DNA of 64,000 nucleotides from Cladocopium goreaui (taxonomy: Eukaryota; Sar; Dinophyceae; Suessiales; Symbiodiniaceae), in the NCBI GenBank assembly GCA_947184155.2, contig CAMXCT020003135.1:280440-344439 (forward strand), read 5' to 3'. Under the pieces are notes generated by a model. The model was not told where the DNA came from and ran no database searches. It saw only the letters and a program-made list of their open reading frames with translations. Shown here in pieces: positions 11,180 through 22,680 of this stretch. Every line of letters begins with the position of its first letter. The first letter of the stretch is position 1. Position numbers and translations under genes: made by a program.

Positions 11180-12060
11180 AACTTAGTATTGCTGAAAAAA
11201 AGCATCATGTTCTCCGTGAAACGGAGAGTTAAAGTGGGTATCTCCCATTTTCAGACACACCTATATTTATACATATATGATACATTAGAGATTGAAGCAT
11301 GACTTATAAGGGATTTATGGTTGTTTTAGTATCAAATATATGAAAATTCTCTATGTATGGGGTTTAACCTGGATTTTATTCAATAAACAATGGGCATATA
11401 CGGATATATAATTTGATAAATGATGACTGGTTCATGATTAGTTCGGGGATTTTACCACGCTTCATCTATTGGACATACTCACAATCTATGATAGGGATCC
11501 CGTTAACCAACCAGTACAATTGAATGACAGGGTTTTTTCAATAATCGGTTTGACTAGATATGCAACCAAGAAATTATCGGGATATCATTCTGTTTATAAT
11601 GTTTGGAGTAAACAAAATACATTTAGGTGTATTTACTGCCATTGAAAAATGATACATATTTGCATATTTGATCAGCCCCTGGATTACTCGCCAATTTTCA
11701 GTCTAAGCCATATGCCAATATGATAATCAGTGAGGTTGGGAATTCAGCGTGGATCATCCAGATCTTGTCACAACATCACTAGTTGATGACCAAACAGGAT
11801 CACCTAGTGATTATCATATTGGTAGTGATTACTATAAAGCCACTGAGACTGGATCCATACTAGTAATGTTATCAACTAGTTGTGATTATCAACTTGATAG
11901 ACTTTGCAACCAGCTGTGATTCTCTTGTTGGATCCATTACCTTTTGCGACCAGTCTCCAGTCGGTAGATAACGTTAGGAAAGGGGGTGAGTTGATGGAGC
12001 TTGGAATTCCTGGGCAAAAAATGGCCACGATGCGGAAAATGCTGACATGGGCTGAAAGCC
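11180..12060. other. no gene seen
   Basis: AT-rich stretch. It contains an imperfect ACTAGTTG/CAACTAGT inverted repeat around 11780-11890 and short TA tracts; nothing coding is supported. Confidence 0.5.
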
Positions 12061-12072
12061 AAAAGACTCGGA

Positions 12073-12176
12073 TAGAGTGAACATGACTATTTTATATATT
12101 ATAATATTATTATATTATACTATACTATATTATATTATATTATACTATACTATATTATATTATATTATATTATATG
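12073..12176. repeat. TATAT microsatellite
   Basis: Irregular TATTA/TACTA pentamer repeats. Confidence 0.95.
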
Positions 12177-12626
12177 TCTCTAGTAGATTCAGTTTCTCAA
12201 ATATGTGTCAGACCAAACAGATCCGAAAAGGAGTGTCCTGGGCATCTTCCTCGAAATCCAGTGTTCTTGGTATCGTATCCTACCATCATACTTGCTGGTT
12301 TCTGAAACCTTTACATGGCTTACCAGAGTGGGTTACGGTGTAGTATCTCTATCACAAGCTAGCTAGGTTTTTTGAGATGATAAGAGTTTTTTGATCTCCA
12401 GATAGCTACATTTATACATGATGTTTGATTTTTGATAGTTTTTTGATCTCCAGACAGATCTTTGTTTGATTTGTTGTTGGGCACCGAAAAATTGGTTGGT
12501 TCCTGATTTTTTGTCCATTGCCAACGTGGATTAGCTCATCCCATGTTGTATACTGTATAATATTATATACATACACACTATTCCCTAATTCCTATGGTCA
12601 TCCACATGATCAGCCGTGCAGTTCAC

Positions 12627-12701
12627 GGCTCCCAGCTTTTGATCGCCTCGCAGATGCGACGCACCTCGTCGACCAGCAGCCCGGGAACCAGCAGTCGGAC
12701 A
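12627..12701 (-). CDS. exon, hypothetical protein
   Basis: On the minus strand: acceptor GTCCTGCAG, then VRLLVPGLLVDEVRRICEAI-KSWEP, then donor GAGCC|GTGAAC. About 83% of third positions are G/C, the strongest bias seen here. Plus frames are also open (RLPAFDRLADATHLVDQ) but less biased. Confidence 0.45.
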
Positions 12702-12905
12702 CTGCAGGACTGAGTTGTGGCCCCTTTTTTCTGTGAAGAAAAAGGGACCATTTACCAAGAAGAACGGGAAGTTAACCAAGAAAATATGAGGAATTATGTT
12801 TGCAATTGATGTGATTTATCAAGTTTATCATGGGTGAGTTTTCACAGAACTATTCTGACTGAGGTTTATTTCAGTGGATATGTCATGATGTTTCTGTCCT
12901 TGGGT

Positions 12906-12942
12906 GAACCAATTCACCAATTCACCAATTCACCAATTCATG
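12906..12942. repeat. 9-bp tandem repeat
   Basis: CACCAATTC repeated about four times. Confidence 0.9.
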
Positions 12943-13254
12943 ACCGTCTCATGTGACCTGAGCTGCGAGTATATCTCCACCGGCGGTTCTAACAGAGATA
13001 TATCCCCTGTTTTGGCCATTGTTACTCTATATCCATGATCAAAATTTCTTTAAGTGCCATAAACATCCCCATGTTACTGTTATTACTGCACTTCACTAAA
13101 CCATACTAAACCCACAAATATCCTACGAATGCTATAGTTTTTACCCAATGCGATAAACCATCCCCAAACTCAGCATTATTTGAAAATGGGTGCTAGGTTT
13201 ACGGAAATTTTCGAGGATCCCAAGGTAATCCCACATTCTATAAATCACATAATT

Positions 13255-13394
13255 ACCCAACCTGGTTATGACTAACATAGCCATGGTATAGATGGCCCAT
13301 AGAAATAGATGGTTTACAATGGTTTACCTGGGTTTACCTATTAAAAGTGGTGATTTTCCATGGCTATGCGGCTATGTTAAATAACCAGATGGTA
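13255..13394. repeat. family A variant (CAACCTGGTTATG end)
   Basis: TACCCAACCTGGTTATGACTA...TTAAATAACCAGATGGTA, a subfamily shared with 49087-49208. Confidence 0.75.
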
Positions 13395-13418
13395 ATATAA
13401 TTCATCACTAACCCACAG

Positions 13419-13733
13419 TCGACATCCTTTGACCACGTGCACCAAATCGTCGAAAACGAGACACAAAAATTTCTGCAGGATCATAGGAGACCTTCAGGAG
13501 CAGCGACGTCACCGACGCAGCGGCCCCAGCAACTGTGGCGGGTAATACAAGGTGGTGCCCCAGTTCGTTAGCTAAGTTGGTGCAAATAACTCCCATAACT
13601 ATGGTTTATGGCAGATATAACTATAGTATTCATGGAGTTTATAAACCAATTTATAACTGGGGGGCACCATCCTGTAAAAATGGTGATGAAACGGTTGAAG
13701 GATCATTGGACACTAAATCCATGTTTTACTTCG
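13419..13733 (+). CDS. exon interrupted by a family C MITE
   Basis: Acceptor ACTAACCCACAG, phase 0; donor ACTTCG|GTAAGA. The MITE 13548-13674 plus one TA splits the exon. After exact removal it reads 62 codons: STSFDHVHQIVENETQKFLQ...PQQLWR-VIKMVMKRLKDHWTLN. The minus strand is also open across the same junction (DPSTVSS...AAASVTSLLLKVSYDP). Good plus-strand splice sites favour plus. No family recognised. Confidence 0.5.
13548..13674 (+). repeat. family C MITE inside an exon
   Basis: CAAGGTGGTGCCCCAGTTCG...GGGGCACCATCCTG, TA duplicated. 127 bp, not a multiple of three, so it must be removed for the frame to continue. Confidence 0.9.
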
Positions 13734-14153
13734 GTAAGAAAAAACATGTTTATATATGTTAAAATATCATCGGCCATGGCTTCCGGAGCTATGTTAAAGA
13801 ACCAGAGTTTTTTTTTCTCCAGTAAGCTGACATATAACTATGGAAAATGGTCATGTTTAATAGGTAAATCATCGAACTAAATGGACGATCTTCTTACCTA
13901 TGTTAGTTTACCAGAGGCGACCATCTAAAGAAAACACCCCAGAAAACATGTGTTTTTTTTTCAGGGAATTTTGAGACGTTTGGGACCATGAGGTTGTTTA
14001 ATATTTGGGGGATGGGAAAAACAATTGGGATCCATAAACCTCCCTGAAGATGTTTACAAACCAGCTATATGGCAATCTTGGGTTTTCTTATGTTGGCAAC
14101 GAAAATTTCGCTTCTCCTTTGGGGGAATCAGGCGGACCCAACATGTGTGCAGG

Positions 14154-14273
14154 TATCCTCTGGTAAACGTTTACAAAAAACGAACTGGAACATCACCATG
14201 CTATCAATGGGTAAATCCACGAACTTTCTATGGCTATGTTCAATAGCGAAGTGTAACAAATTACCAGAGGGAT
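14154..14273. repeat. family A MITE, diverged
   Basis: GTATCCTCTGGTAAACG...CAAATTACCAGAGG. Confidence 0.7.
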
Positions 14274-14918
14274 AGAGGGTATATCATGGTATATGATCTT
14301 TTAATTTAATTTACCTCCATGCAGACCATTTGTGACTGGTTGTAATCATTCAACCAACATGCACGTGATATCATCTATTAGGGTTTGATAGCCATTACTC
14401 ACTTATAGCAACCCCCAACAAGAATAGAAATCCAATCCAACACATGTGGTAAATTCGGGTAAATTAAATCTTGTTCGGCATATTTGGGGTTTCTACAACC
14501 AACATACTGATGGATATTTAACCCGCCCCAAAAAATGGATGACACATTACAAAGCTAAAAGTGACGGGGAGTTTGTGTTGATGTACTGCGAGATATCATC
14601 TGAACTCTACAAATTTGTTACTTGAGTTTATAATAACTACACTAGCTCTAGCTCTAAGATTTATGGTCAAAATTTTGCTTATGTATAATTCATATGATCT
14701 ATCAATTGGTGAACATACACCAACTTTAAAGTAGGGGACTTGTTGTACAAGATTCAATCATCGGGATGAGTATACATAACCCATGTATAATTCATAACTA
14801 TATACATACATATGTATCATATGTATATATTACATAATATTATACATGGGTTCTAAACATCCATTAAGCCATATACATATAGTATACATAACGTATAACC
14901 CATGTATATATCATACAG

Positions 14919-15077
14919 TAACGCCATTTGAATATGTGGAGGGCGGGCCAGACCGCGAGGCCCCGGGGGTAGCATGAAATACCAGTTCGTATATTTAAAT
15001 GTAGTTACCGTATGTTTAAATGAATTGGATTCCGTATGTTTAGACGGCCCGGCGGGGCAAAGAAAACCTTTCCGGAG
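14919..15077 (+). CDS. two short exons around a 75-nt intron
   Basis: Exon 14919-14968 (acceptor ATCATACAG; PFEYVEGGPDREAPG), intron 14969-15043 (GTAGCATG...GTATGTTTAG), exon 15044-15077 (TARRGKENLSG), then donor GGAG|GTAGTC. Phase is maintained. The start of the next intron repeats the start of this one for about 35 nt. Both islands stand out as G/C-rich in a TA-rich setting. Confidence 0.45.
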
Positions 15078-15244
15078 GTAGTCTAAAATACCTGTTCGTA
15101 TATTTACATGTCCGTAAATTTGAATGTAGTTACCGTATGTATAATACTTATTCTGTTTATAATTATGTGTACATTTATATATAATATATATATATACTGT
15201 ATGTTTCGTAAACATCCATTAAACCATCGAGTTCACTATCCCAG

Positions 15245-15382
15245 GCAACGAGGCTCCGGAGAGTCTTCGGCACCTTCGGCACTGTGAATTCAGAGGTCAA
15301 CACGGTCAACACGGTCAACACGTGGCAACAAAACTACGGAGAGTCTACGGTTGGAATCCCCGCTTGGAAAATGATGGTTTAA
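15245..15382 (+). CDS. exon with a coded VNT repeat
   Basis: Acceptor TTCACTATCCCAG, then LRRVFGTFGTVNSEVNTVNT...STVGIPAWKMMV and TAA, or a donor ATG|GTTTAA just before the stop. A 9-bp repeat (GTCAACACG x3) gives the VNT repeats; third positions about 70% G/C. Phase from the exon at 15044 would instead favour a second frame (GNEAPESLRHLRHCEF), so the frame is unsettled. Confidence 0.4.
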   Translation, partial: ATRLRRVFGTFGTVNSEVNTVNTVNTWQQNYGESTVGIPAWKMMV

Positions 15383-15611
15383 TAGGGATTTGAAGGGTTA
15401 TACATGGGTTATACATGAATAGTTGATATATAATTACTTGGCGGATCATCCCACGGTTTCTTTTCTGGTTAGGAACCATAGCTATAAGTAGGGTAAGTAT
15501 GGGTAAGTACAGTTATAACTGGGTGAACTCAGCCATTTACGATTCCTGGGCTGAGCCCACTTTTCGATCAAAAAATCCTTTCGGGCTGCGCGTGATGCTC
15601 ATCCGTTCATG

Positions 15612-15850
15612 GAGAACCATGGGATCTGGGGCCCCTGGGGCTGTCCAATTTGAAAAAGCAAATCCTCTGGTAATTCGAAACCTCAATCATAGATAGAACA
15701 CATAGAACACATGGAAAACTGGAAATTATGGGAAAAGTTTCATCTGAATTTCTTCAGATGTCCTAAAACGAGGGGTACCCCGTTGCATCATCCAAGACAT
15801 CCAAGTCATTCGCCAATTTTCATCTTGAAAGTTAGGCTTGTCTTGTCGCG
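15612..15850. repeat. family G repeat
   Basis: Shares order and sequence with 20045-20270: ACCATGGGATCTG, TCCAATTT, GGAAA..ATGGGA, ATGTCCTAAAA, GGGGTACCCC, CATCCAAGTCATT. Confidence 0.65.
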
Positions 15851-16721
15851 ATTCCACCATTTGACCTCCAGATCCTAGAGAAACACACGCAGCCTGGTTG
15901 GTTTCAATGTCTCTGATCATGTCACCTATAAGGACAATTTGCCCATCTGAAATAGATGATGTTTCTTAACCAAAATCCATAGACTACATGTTTTTTTCAA
16001 TGTCCATAGCTATGTTGAAGTACCAGAGGGTCAACGGCTACAAGCTCCCACCTCAAGTTTGGTTTCTCACATGGCTTCAGACCGGTCGATTGGTGGGGGT
16101 TTCTGACATGTGCATAGCCATTTCAAGCCATTTCCAGGCTGGGAGTTAGGAAAACAAAAAGAGGTTGGCTTACCCTCCGGCATGAAAAATGGTGGAATCG
16201 ATTCGAAAATAATTTGCAATAGTAAACGTTGCAATGGAAATTCCACTATAAATGGAGGTTTTTAAAGGGAAGATCGTCGAAGTAAATGGCGGATTTGCCA
16301 TTGCCAGTGCTCTGCTGGTTCCTTTGTCATTGGTCAGCCGTGGAGTCTGCTGATCCACCCGTGTAGGTAGAGACCTCTGTAGCTCATAGATACCCAGTAG
16401 GCACTCTCATCTACATGACAAACTCGTGGACGTTCATATTATGTTCGATTCATATACTTGGGATGAAGAAACCATTTGACGATGATCTTTTCAAAAATGC
16501 TCTCTAGTAACCCAGCAAAACACAATCCATTGAAATCCATGGTTGTTTCCTGGAACTAGGCTATATGCTGAATGTTGAACACCTTTGATAATTTGATGAT
16601 TTACGTACTATATCATATTTATTAAGAGTCAGTAGCATTGTGATTTCCATAGCCATATGGCCATATGATAAATTAGCAGAGGCTATCTATGTTAGTCTGA
16701 GCGTATTTTTCGGTGGCTCAC

Positions 16722-18237
16722 CCAGCAGAAAACCAACTCCAACAACCCGGCTGCCCAGGCGCGACAAGTCGCCACCCCTGTGGGAAAACCCAAAGCTGGT
16801 CGCCCGAAGAGGCAGCATGTTCGACGATTTTCAGCGCAGGATGTCACTGTGCCAGATTTAGGGGAATCATAACCAACCACAGGGAATTTTTGGGGGTCTA
16901 TACTGGGTAAATTTCATCACGACCTCACTGTTCTCCCGAACCCTGGAATCATGTTTTTTTAAGAGGAATCATCCCCAAATAACCCAACATTTCAGGTGAG
17001 TGAAATAGTGAAATAGTATAATTTACTCAGAATCTATAGCCTGATACTGACGTTCGATCTTTAAGGTGTCTTTGAAGATGTCGAGGACCAATGGCCCCAA
17101 TCCAACGTTTTTTCTCAATACCATGGCGAATCTGATGGTGACTCTGCAGTTTTCTTTGAAAGGAGTCAACTCGATGTGATGATTCTCTTTGCATCTGTTT
17201 GCCACACCATGCCACAATACATCATTATACAATATTACATATATTACACACATATAAGAATAGTAATACTAATAGCTCTAATAATAACAATGATAATCAT
17301 GATAATGATTGATAATAATATTGATCATAATAATAACAATAAATAATAATGATCAAAAATAATAGTGATAATAATAACACTAACAATATTTTTTTTAATA
17401 TAATATAAAATAATATAATATATAAAATAATATCATATTATATTATATTATATCATATCATATTATATTGTATTATATTATATCATATTATATCATATCA
17501 TATCATATTATATTAAAATTTATTATATTATATTATATTTTATTATATTATATATACATTCCATATCATGACAATGATCTTGGATGGATTGATTGGGCCA
17601 TGACCTATCCTGGAACATGATTTCTTCACGCTTTAAGCTGGTGAATCCCTTCCTTGCAGAAAGTCCCTAAAATGAATCGATCCAATGCTTCTGAGGGCTT
17701 GATATGCTTGTATATACATAGGTACATATATATCTGGGTAAATTTCATCACGATCTCACTGTTCTCCCTCACCCTGGAATCATGGTGAATGTTAGGGAAA
17801 TCATCCCCAAATGGCCTTACTATTCAGGTTAGTGAAATATTATAATTTACCCAGATATATATATATATATATAAATGGATAAATAAACAAACACGCATAC
17901 ACATCTTTGTTCAAATTGGGGAAGGTCTTGCCATGGACGAACTCTTGGCAGACCACCAACTGCAGGGGATATGAACAGGCCATGCGTACGTGACAGGTCA
18001 ACACCCAGTCCGCCCGATGGATCCAGCCGTACAGAGTGCTTAGGGCATGATCTCGGGTAGTCTTAGAGAGTTCTACAGGATGGTGCCCCCCAGTTATAAG
18101 TTGGTTTATAAACCCCATTAACTATAGTTCTATCTGCCATAAACCATAGTTATGGGAGCTATAAACCAACTTAGCTAACGAACTGGGGCACCACCTTGTA
18201 GGATCATTTCACGATTCCATTTCGATAGGGGTATCAT
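16722..18237 (-). CDS. 5' part of a three-exon minus-strand gene, hypothetical protein
   Basis: Exon 1 18237-17895 starts at ATG (MIPLSKWNREMILELS) and contains a family C MITE, 18076-18198, whose exact removal keeps the frame. It continues DHALSTLYGWIHRADWV...PLQLVVCQEFVHGK to donor TATGC|GTGTTT. Exon 2 17194-17027 reads CKENHHIELTPFKENCRV...LDIFKDTLKIERQYQAIDS. The intron to exon 3 is exactly a family E MITE (GA|GTAAAT...ACCCAG). Exon 3 16902-16722 reads IDPQKFPVVGYDSP...GLLELVFCW to donor TGG|GTGAGC. All phases agree. The plus strand is open over parts of exons 2 and 3, so exon 3 is the least certain. Confidence 0.5.
16903..17026 (-). repeat. family E MITE acting as an intron
   Basis: CTGGGTAAATTTCATCACG...ATAATTTACTCAG. 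Read on the minus strand it begins GTAAAT and ends ACCCAG, matching exon-2/exon-3 phases. Confidence 0.8.
17220..17565. repeat. AT-rich tract (TAATAA and TATAT repeats)
   Basis: Imperfect ATAATA then ATTATATTATAT repeats. It would lie within the first intron of the minus-strand gene. Confidence 0.95.
17738..17856. repeat. family E MITE
   Basis: CTGGGTAAATTTCATCACG...AATTTACCCAG with ATAT on both sides. Confidence 0.9.
18076..18198 (-). repeat. family C MITE inside an exon
   Basis: CAGGATGGTGCCCCCC...GGGGCACCACCTTG between duplicated TA. Removal joins ATG ATC CTA GAA CTC on the minus strand. Confidence 0.9.
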
Positions 18238-18263
18238 ACAAATCAGTACAAATCATCCAACAG

Positions 18264-18371
18264 ATTATTCGTTGGTATTGCCAATGATGTTTGATCCCTT
18301 TACAATCTATGGACGATCGCCATCGCCAGGGGCGTCAAATATTCTCGGCCAGGTCGGGAGGCAGGACCCAG
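18264..18371 (+). CDS. exon, hypothetical protein
   Basis: Acceptor CATCCAACAG and a consensus donor CCCAG|GTGAGT. Reads YSLVLPMMFDPFTIYG-RSPSPGASNILGQVGRQDP. It lies 27 bp from the ATG of the minus-strand gene; if its ATGATG (18283) is the start, the two genes are divergent with almost no spacer. Confidence 0.5.
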
Positions 18372-19002
18372 GTGAGTTTTAAGCAAAACAAAAACGAATG
18401 AGGATTGGGTTGTAGTCAGAATCCCTCTAATATGAAACAGCCCATAAATGGTCCCGAGTCCCAACAATGCTTTTATCCCCCTACTAAACATGCCTAAACC
18501 ATGTTTTTTTAGGGGGTGTTTAATTGATATTAGAGGAAGGGATCAAATGTAATTGCAATTGCAGATAGACACCTCAGCTGCTCAGCTATGTTGGATTTTA
18601 AGCAGCACAACGTGGCATATTCAAGCAGCAAATGAGAATTCAATAAGATCTCAGCAGCGTCGCACTTGACATCATTCAATCGACAAAAAAAAACCAAGGT
18701 GCTCCAAACCATCATAGGTTAATTAGTCATGTTTTCTCTATATTTCCCCAATTTACCCTTGTACCTCGGGTGTGTGGAGCAACCCTGATCCGAAATTGGC
18801 AAAGAGGGTGGATTGACCAGCGAGAATCCCTGATTTTCGGTAAACGTTCTCATAAAAATTGCCATTCAAAGCTCTATTTGGTGATGGAACATCTCTGATT
18901 TATACAATTTATATTCAATTTTCTCATTAAACCTCACTATCTATCGATTTAGTTGGCTGGATTTCACAGCCAGCCATGATTCCCGGAGATCTTGGGCGCC
19001 AG

Positions 19003-19186
19003 GCTGGTGACTCCAGCGATGCCTGACCAGGTTGCCGGGAATTTCCAAGCTGTGGAAAGTCTTGCGCTGCAGGTGTTCAACTGTTTTCTCAATGGATTGG
19101 TTGAAGGGAAAATCTACAGGAAACCATGGTTTTTACCATCAAATATAAGGTTTTCCTGTACATTTTCCCATCATCCAATTCTATGA
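19003..19186 (+). CDS. candidate exon, hypothetical protein
   Basis: Acceptor GGGCGCCAG; LVTPAMPDQVAGNFQAVESLA-LQ to a possible donor CAG|GTGTTC, or onward through VFNCFLNGLVEGKIYRKP to TGA at 19186. The second half is less G/C-rich. Confidence 0.4.
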
Positions 19187-19313
19187 TTTTCTGATCTGGT
19201 TAACAACCACTAATGAAAAATAGGGCACTGGATAAACCATAGGAACTCACGAGGCGACCTCACTGACTGATGGCTAGTAGAGAGACGCATCCCAAAAATA
19301 CAAAAATATTACT

Positions 19314-19413
19314 GGTTGGTGGTTTGGAACATTTTTTTGTTTTTCCATCTATTGGGAATAATAATCCCATCTGACTTTCATATTTTTCAGAGGGGTAGGT
19401 ATACCACCAACCA
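19314..19413. repeat. family B MITE
   Basis: CTGGTTGGTGGTTTGGAAC...ACCACCAACCAG. Confidence 0.9.
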
Positions 19414-19920
19414 GTGATGATTGTTCGGCATTTTTTCGACTCAAGGTCAATATGTTCCATGGTCAAGATTCAATACTTTGTATGGATTGAGGAAAAGGGG
19501 CATCTGAGGAGATAGTTATTATATATTATCATTGAATGCGTCGTACTTGTGATGAAAGTGACTGGCTCTGAAAGTAGTTGATTCTAAGAGTAGCAAACAG
19601 AACATAAGAATCTGTGGTGTTCCGGCTTCCCACAAGGAGGCATGGTTGTTCTCTATGGATGTTGCAATATCTGTGATGCTTTACGCCTGACAAGAAACAA
19701 ACTGGTCTTCGGAAAGCCAGCTGTTAGGGATTCTGTGATGATTCCCTTATAATTCCAGATAGAGCAGTGAAGCACTCCACAATTCTGGTGCTGCTTTACA
19801 TCATCAAAAAACTACCAGGTGAACAATTTTCATTAAAAACATGTGGAAAATCCACCGTGAATGTAGATCATGAATTCCGAAATGATGGGTTTTCAATATC
19901 TTTTTGTAGCTTTCTCCTAG

Positions 19921-20482
19921 GCTCCAGACTTTGGATCAGCGCCCTAGGGTGTCCTCAGGTGGGTCACACTCCGCACCTGTGAGCCCTGTGACCCCGCCGT
20001 CGCAAAGCGCCGTGCCTTGCACGGCTCCGGATACCCCAAAATGGCCATTTTCATGGGGTTCACCATGGGATCTGATGGATCTGGGGCTATCCAATTTTCA
20101 GTCAAATCCATGTAGAAATCCATGTAGAAACTTGAACATAGATATAATGAAGCTGGAAAGCTGGAAAATATGGGATAAATTTCATCTCTATGGATGTCTC
20201 CTAAAATGGGGGTACCCCCGGTACCATCATCCAAGTCATTACACCATTTTCGTATTGAAAGCAATGGTTTTTGGAATCCCACATTTCAAGAAACCACCAT
20301 TTACATCATTTTACATCCACCTTAAGTTGATATTGCCCAGCATCCCATGTTTGATTGCCAGACCTACACCTGCTTCACTGATGGATGGAAAACTCAGCTT
20401 AGAGGTGACAACAAAATTCCCAAAATTCCAAACTACATATGATGATTGGAATGGGATTTCACTCCGAAGTGCGGATTCATGA
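19921..20482 (+). CDS. 187-codon open frame spanning a family G repeat
   Basis: Acceptor TTTCTCCTAG, then LQTLDQRPRVSSGGSHSAP (Ser/Pro-rich, G/C-rich). From about 20029 to 20290 the frame crosses a family G/GGTACCCC repeat without a stop. It then reads HLKLILPSIPCLIARPTPAS...WNGISLRSADS to TGA. Either the repeat is exonised, or it is an intron whose ends I cannot place. First and last thirds look coding; the middle is repeat-derived. Confidence 0.4.
20045..20270. repeat. family G repeat
   Basis: Second copy of the 15612-15850 repeat, including GGGGGTACCCCC and CATCATCCAAGTCATT. Confidence 0.65.
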
Positions 20483-20858
20483 TATATATATATATATGTA
20501 TAAATGGTTAAAAGGCCATATAAAGCCCCTATAGTATTTACAATCCCCTTGATGACTGCGTCCAAGAAGCTGGATTTTACATGCCATGGTCAAGTTTAAT
20601 GGATTAACCCAGTCCTTGGTGGATGAACTTTTCCCAAAAAAAATATGATCGTCAATGGCCATGGTTCTTTAAATTAGAAGGTATCCAGAATGACACTTCT
20701 TTGGGTCAACTTTGGATGTATACAAATAGGTACTTCAAGTACTTCCTAACTTCAGTGTTTTGCTATACACTGACCAGCTAAAAGAAGCAGGGTTCTGCAA
20801 TGGTTTTCACCACTAGACACCAAGCATTTCGAGGCTAATGTTTTTGGGGATGTCTCAG

Positions 20859-21011
20859 ACCGAAAAACCGACGGCGGAACGTTCGTCGCATGTCTCACCC
20901 GATGGCCAGTGTTTTAAAACTGCCAGGGGCAGCCTTCGGATTCCGGGTCACGTTTTGCTGATGAGTACCTGGACGCTCCATTGGCCAACCAAAATGGATA
21001 TGTTATTTATT
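20859..21011 (+). CDS. exon, hypothetical protein
   Basis: Acceptor GATGTCTCAG, 51 codons in phase 0: TEKPTAERSSHVSPDG...ARGSLRIPGHVLLMSTWTL...MLFI, donor ATT|GTAAGT. The other frames stop early. Among the better-bounded exons; family unknown. Confidence 0.5.
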
Positions 21012-21571
21012 GTAAGTGTGTAGAGAGATATTTATATTATTAATCACACTGGGTATATCTCATAACTACAAAAAACTGTAATCTCATTATGCTCATACTA
21101 CTTAATCTCATACTTATCTATATATATATAATTTCATGTACGCAGTATTGTAATTATATATCTTACCTATCCTAGCTATCAATAATAACAGGGTATATCA
21201 TCCCTGTGATCCAGTTGTGGCTTCTAAGGAAGGATGGATCCACAAGGATGTTTTAGAAAATAATCCTGATGATAATTGTAATACATTAGAATTTATAATC
21301 ATTATCTCAAAAAGAGAATACATCTGTATAATCATCTAATTGAGAATACCAGACCATCTAGTGTGTCTATGTATATATATATATACATTATATCCTGCTA
21401 TACTATGCTACACTAGACTATCCTATCCTACTCTATGCTATACTATGGGTCTACCATACCATACCATACGAATACTATTCTATACTATACTATATGATAC
21501 TATACTAGACTATCATCCACTAATTGTCACCCAATGAACACCTAATTGAGTAAAATTGTATATATATATAC

Positions 21572-21696
21572 AGGATGGTGCCCCCCAGTTATAAGTTGGT
21601 TTATAAACCCCATTAACTATAGTTCTATCTGCCATAAACCATAGTTATGGGAGTTATAAACCAACTTAGCTAACGAACTGGGGCACCACCTTGTAG
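21572..21696 (-). repeat. family C MITE
   Basis: CAGGATGGTGCCCCCC...GGCACCACCTTG, TA flanks, inserted in a TA microsatellite. Confidence 0.9.
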
Positions 21697-21772
21697 TACA
21701 ATGTACACTTTTAGTGTATACAAACATCACGGCGTGAAGGCCCATCTTCCGATGGCTTTTTTTGTTTAACAG

Positions 21773-21816
21773 AAACCAGGGCCCCCTGTCGCTTGCGGCG
21801 GCCAAGCCGCGCTTGC
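21773..21816 (+). CDS. candidate short exon
   Basis: Strong acceptor TTTTGTTTAACAG followed by a G/C-rich block (NQGPLSLAAAKPRLR in one frame) up to a donor GCGG|GTGTGG. Frame uncertain. Confidence 0.3.
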
Positions 21817-21899
21817 GGGTGTGGTGACCTGCCCAAGATCAGGGATATGGAGACTATGGAGATCAAAACATGACACCCTCGTGGATTTTATGAAACGAC

Positions 21900-22010
21900 T
21901 GCAGTTATGGCCATAAAAATCAGTTATAACTGGTTATTTCTATGGGATTATACATTCTATAAATGGGGTTTTCTTAGTACTTATAACTGGTATTTTGGGC
22001 CATAACTGTG
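21900..22010. repeat. family D MITE
   Basis: GCAGTTATGGCCATAA...TTTTGGGCCATAACTGT. Confidence 0.85.
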
Positions 22011-22680
22011 GATGTGATGAACAAGAAATCAGGATTTGATCATCTAAAATGTAAAATAAATAATTTGTTTGGCGTTCTGACCAAGAACATTGGGATTTAA
22101 TGAGAACAGTTTGGTGATAACACCACCAAAGATGGAGTATAAATGACCCGCATGAAAGATCATCAGTCCATTTGAGGTTCCTTTGGTTTCATTGTTGATC
22201 CATAACCAAACAATACCACATATATACGCAAAACCATTGGCAGACCAAAAAAATGGGGGCATTGGCAGTGACCAACATGATATGGCCCTAATGAGGAATA
22301 AACATGTGTATGCGAAACTACAAACGATGCTGAACCGTGCTTCCTGGAACAAGTTCTACTATACAGTGATGATTATAAGTTCCGCGACGGAATGCAAGCT
22401 GTAGAACCTATCATATTCGTTTGTGCCATTGCTGATTCGTGGTTCCAATCCCTCTCCAACAATGTTAGTCCAACTGAGACAAGTATGTGATGTTTGGACC
22501 ACAGACAAATTTTCCTGTTGGTTAGATTCTAATGTGTGTGCTGTTTTATTGTCCCAATTGCGCATAATTGGACCATTGTGATCGTCTTTTTCTCAATACA
22601 TTTGATGCATGTTCTACATACCTTTAGGATGAATAGGTTCTGAATCTTAGTGTTTTATTGTTCTGCTGCTCTGATCACAG

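Noticed and set aside
14853-15215. 120-codon minus-strand frame
   Set aside because: It runs through the 75-nt intron repeat and TA-rich flanks; better explained as antisense to two G/C-rich plus exons.
16722-16860. Plus-strand frame with an AT-hook-like KAGRPKRQ
   Set aside because: The minus strand gives phase-consistent exons through the family E intron; the plus frame stops soon and its neighbour does not join. Kept as an alternative, not a call.
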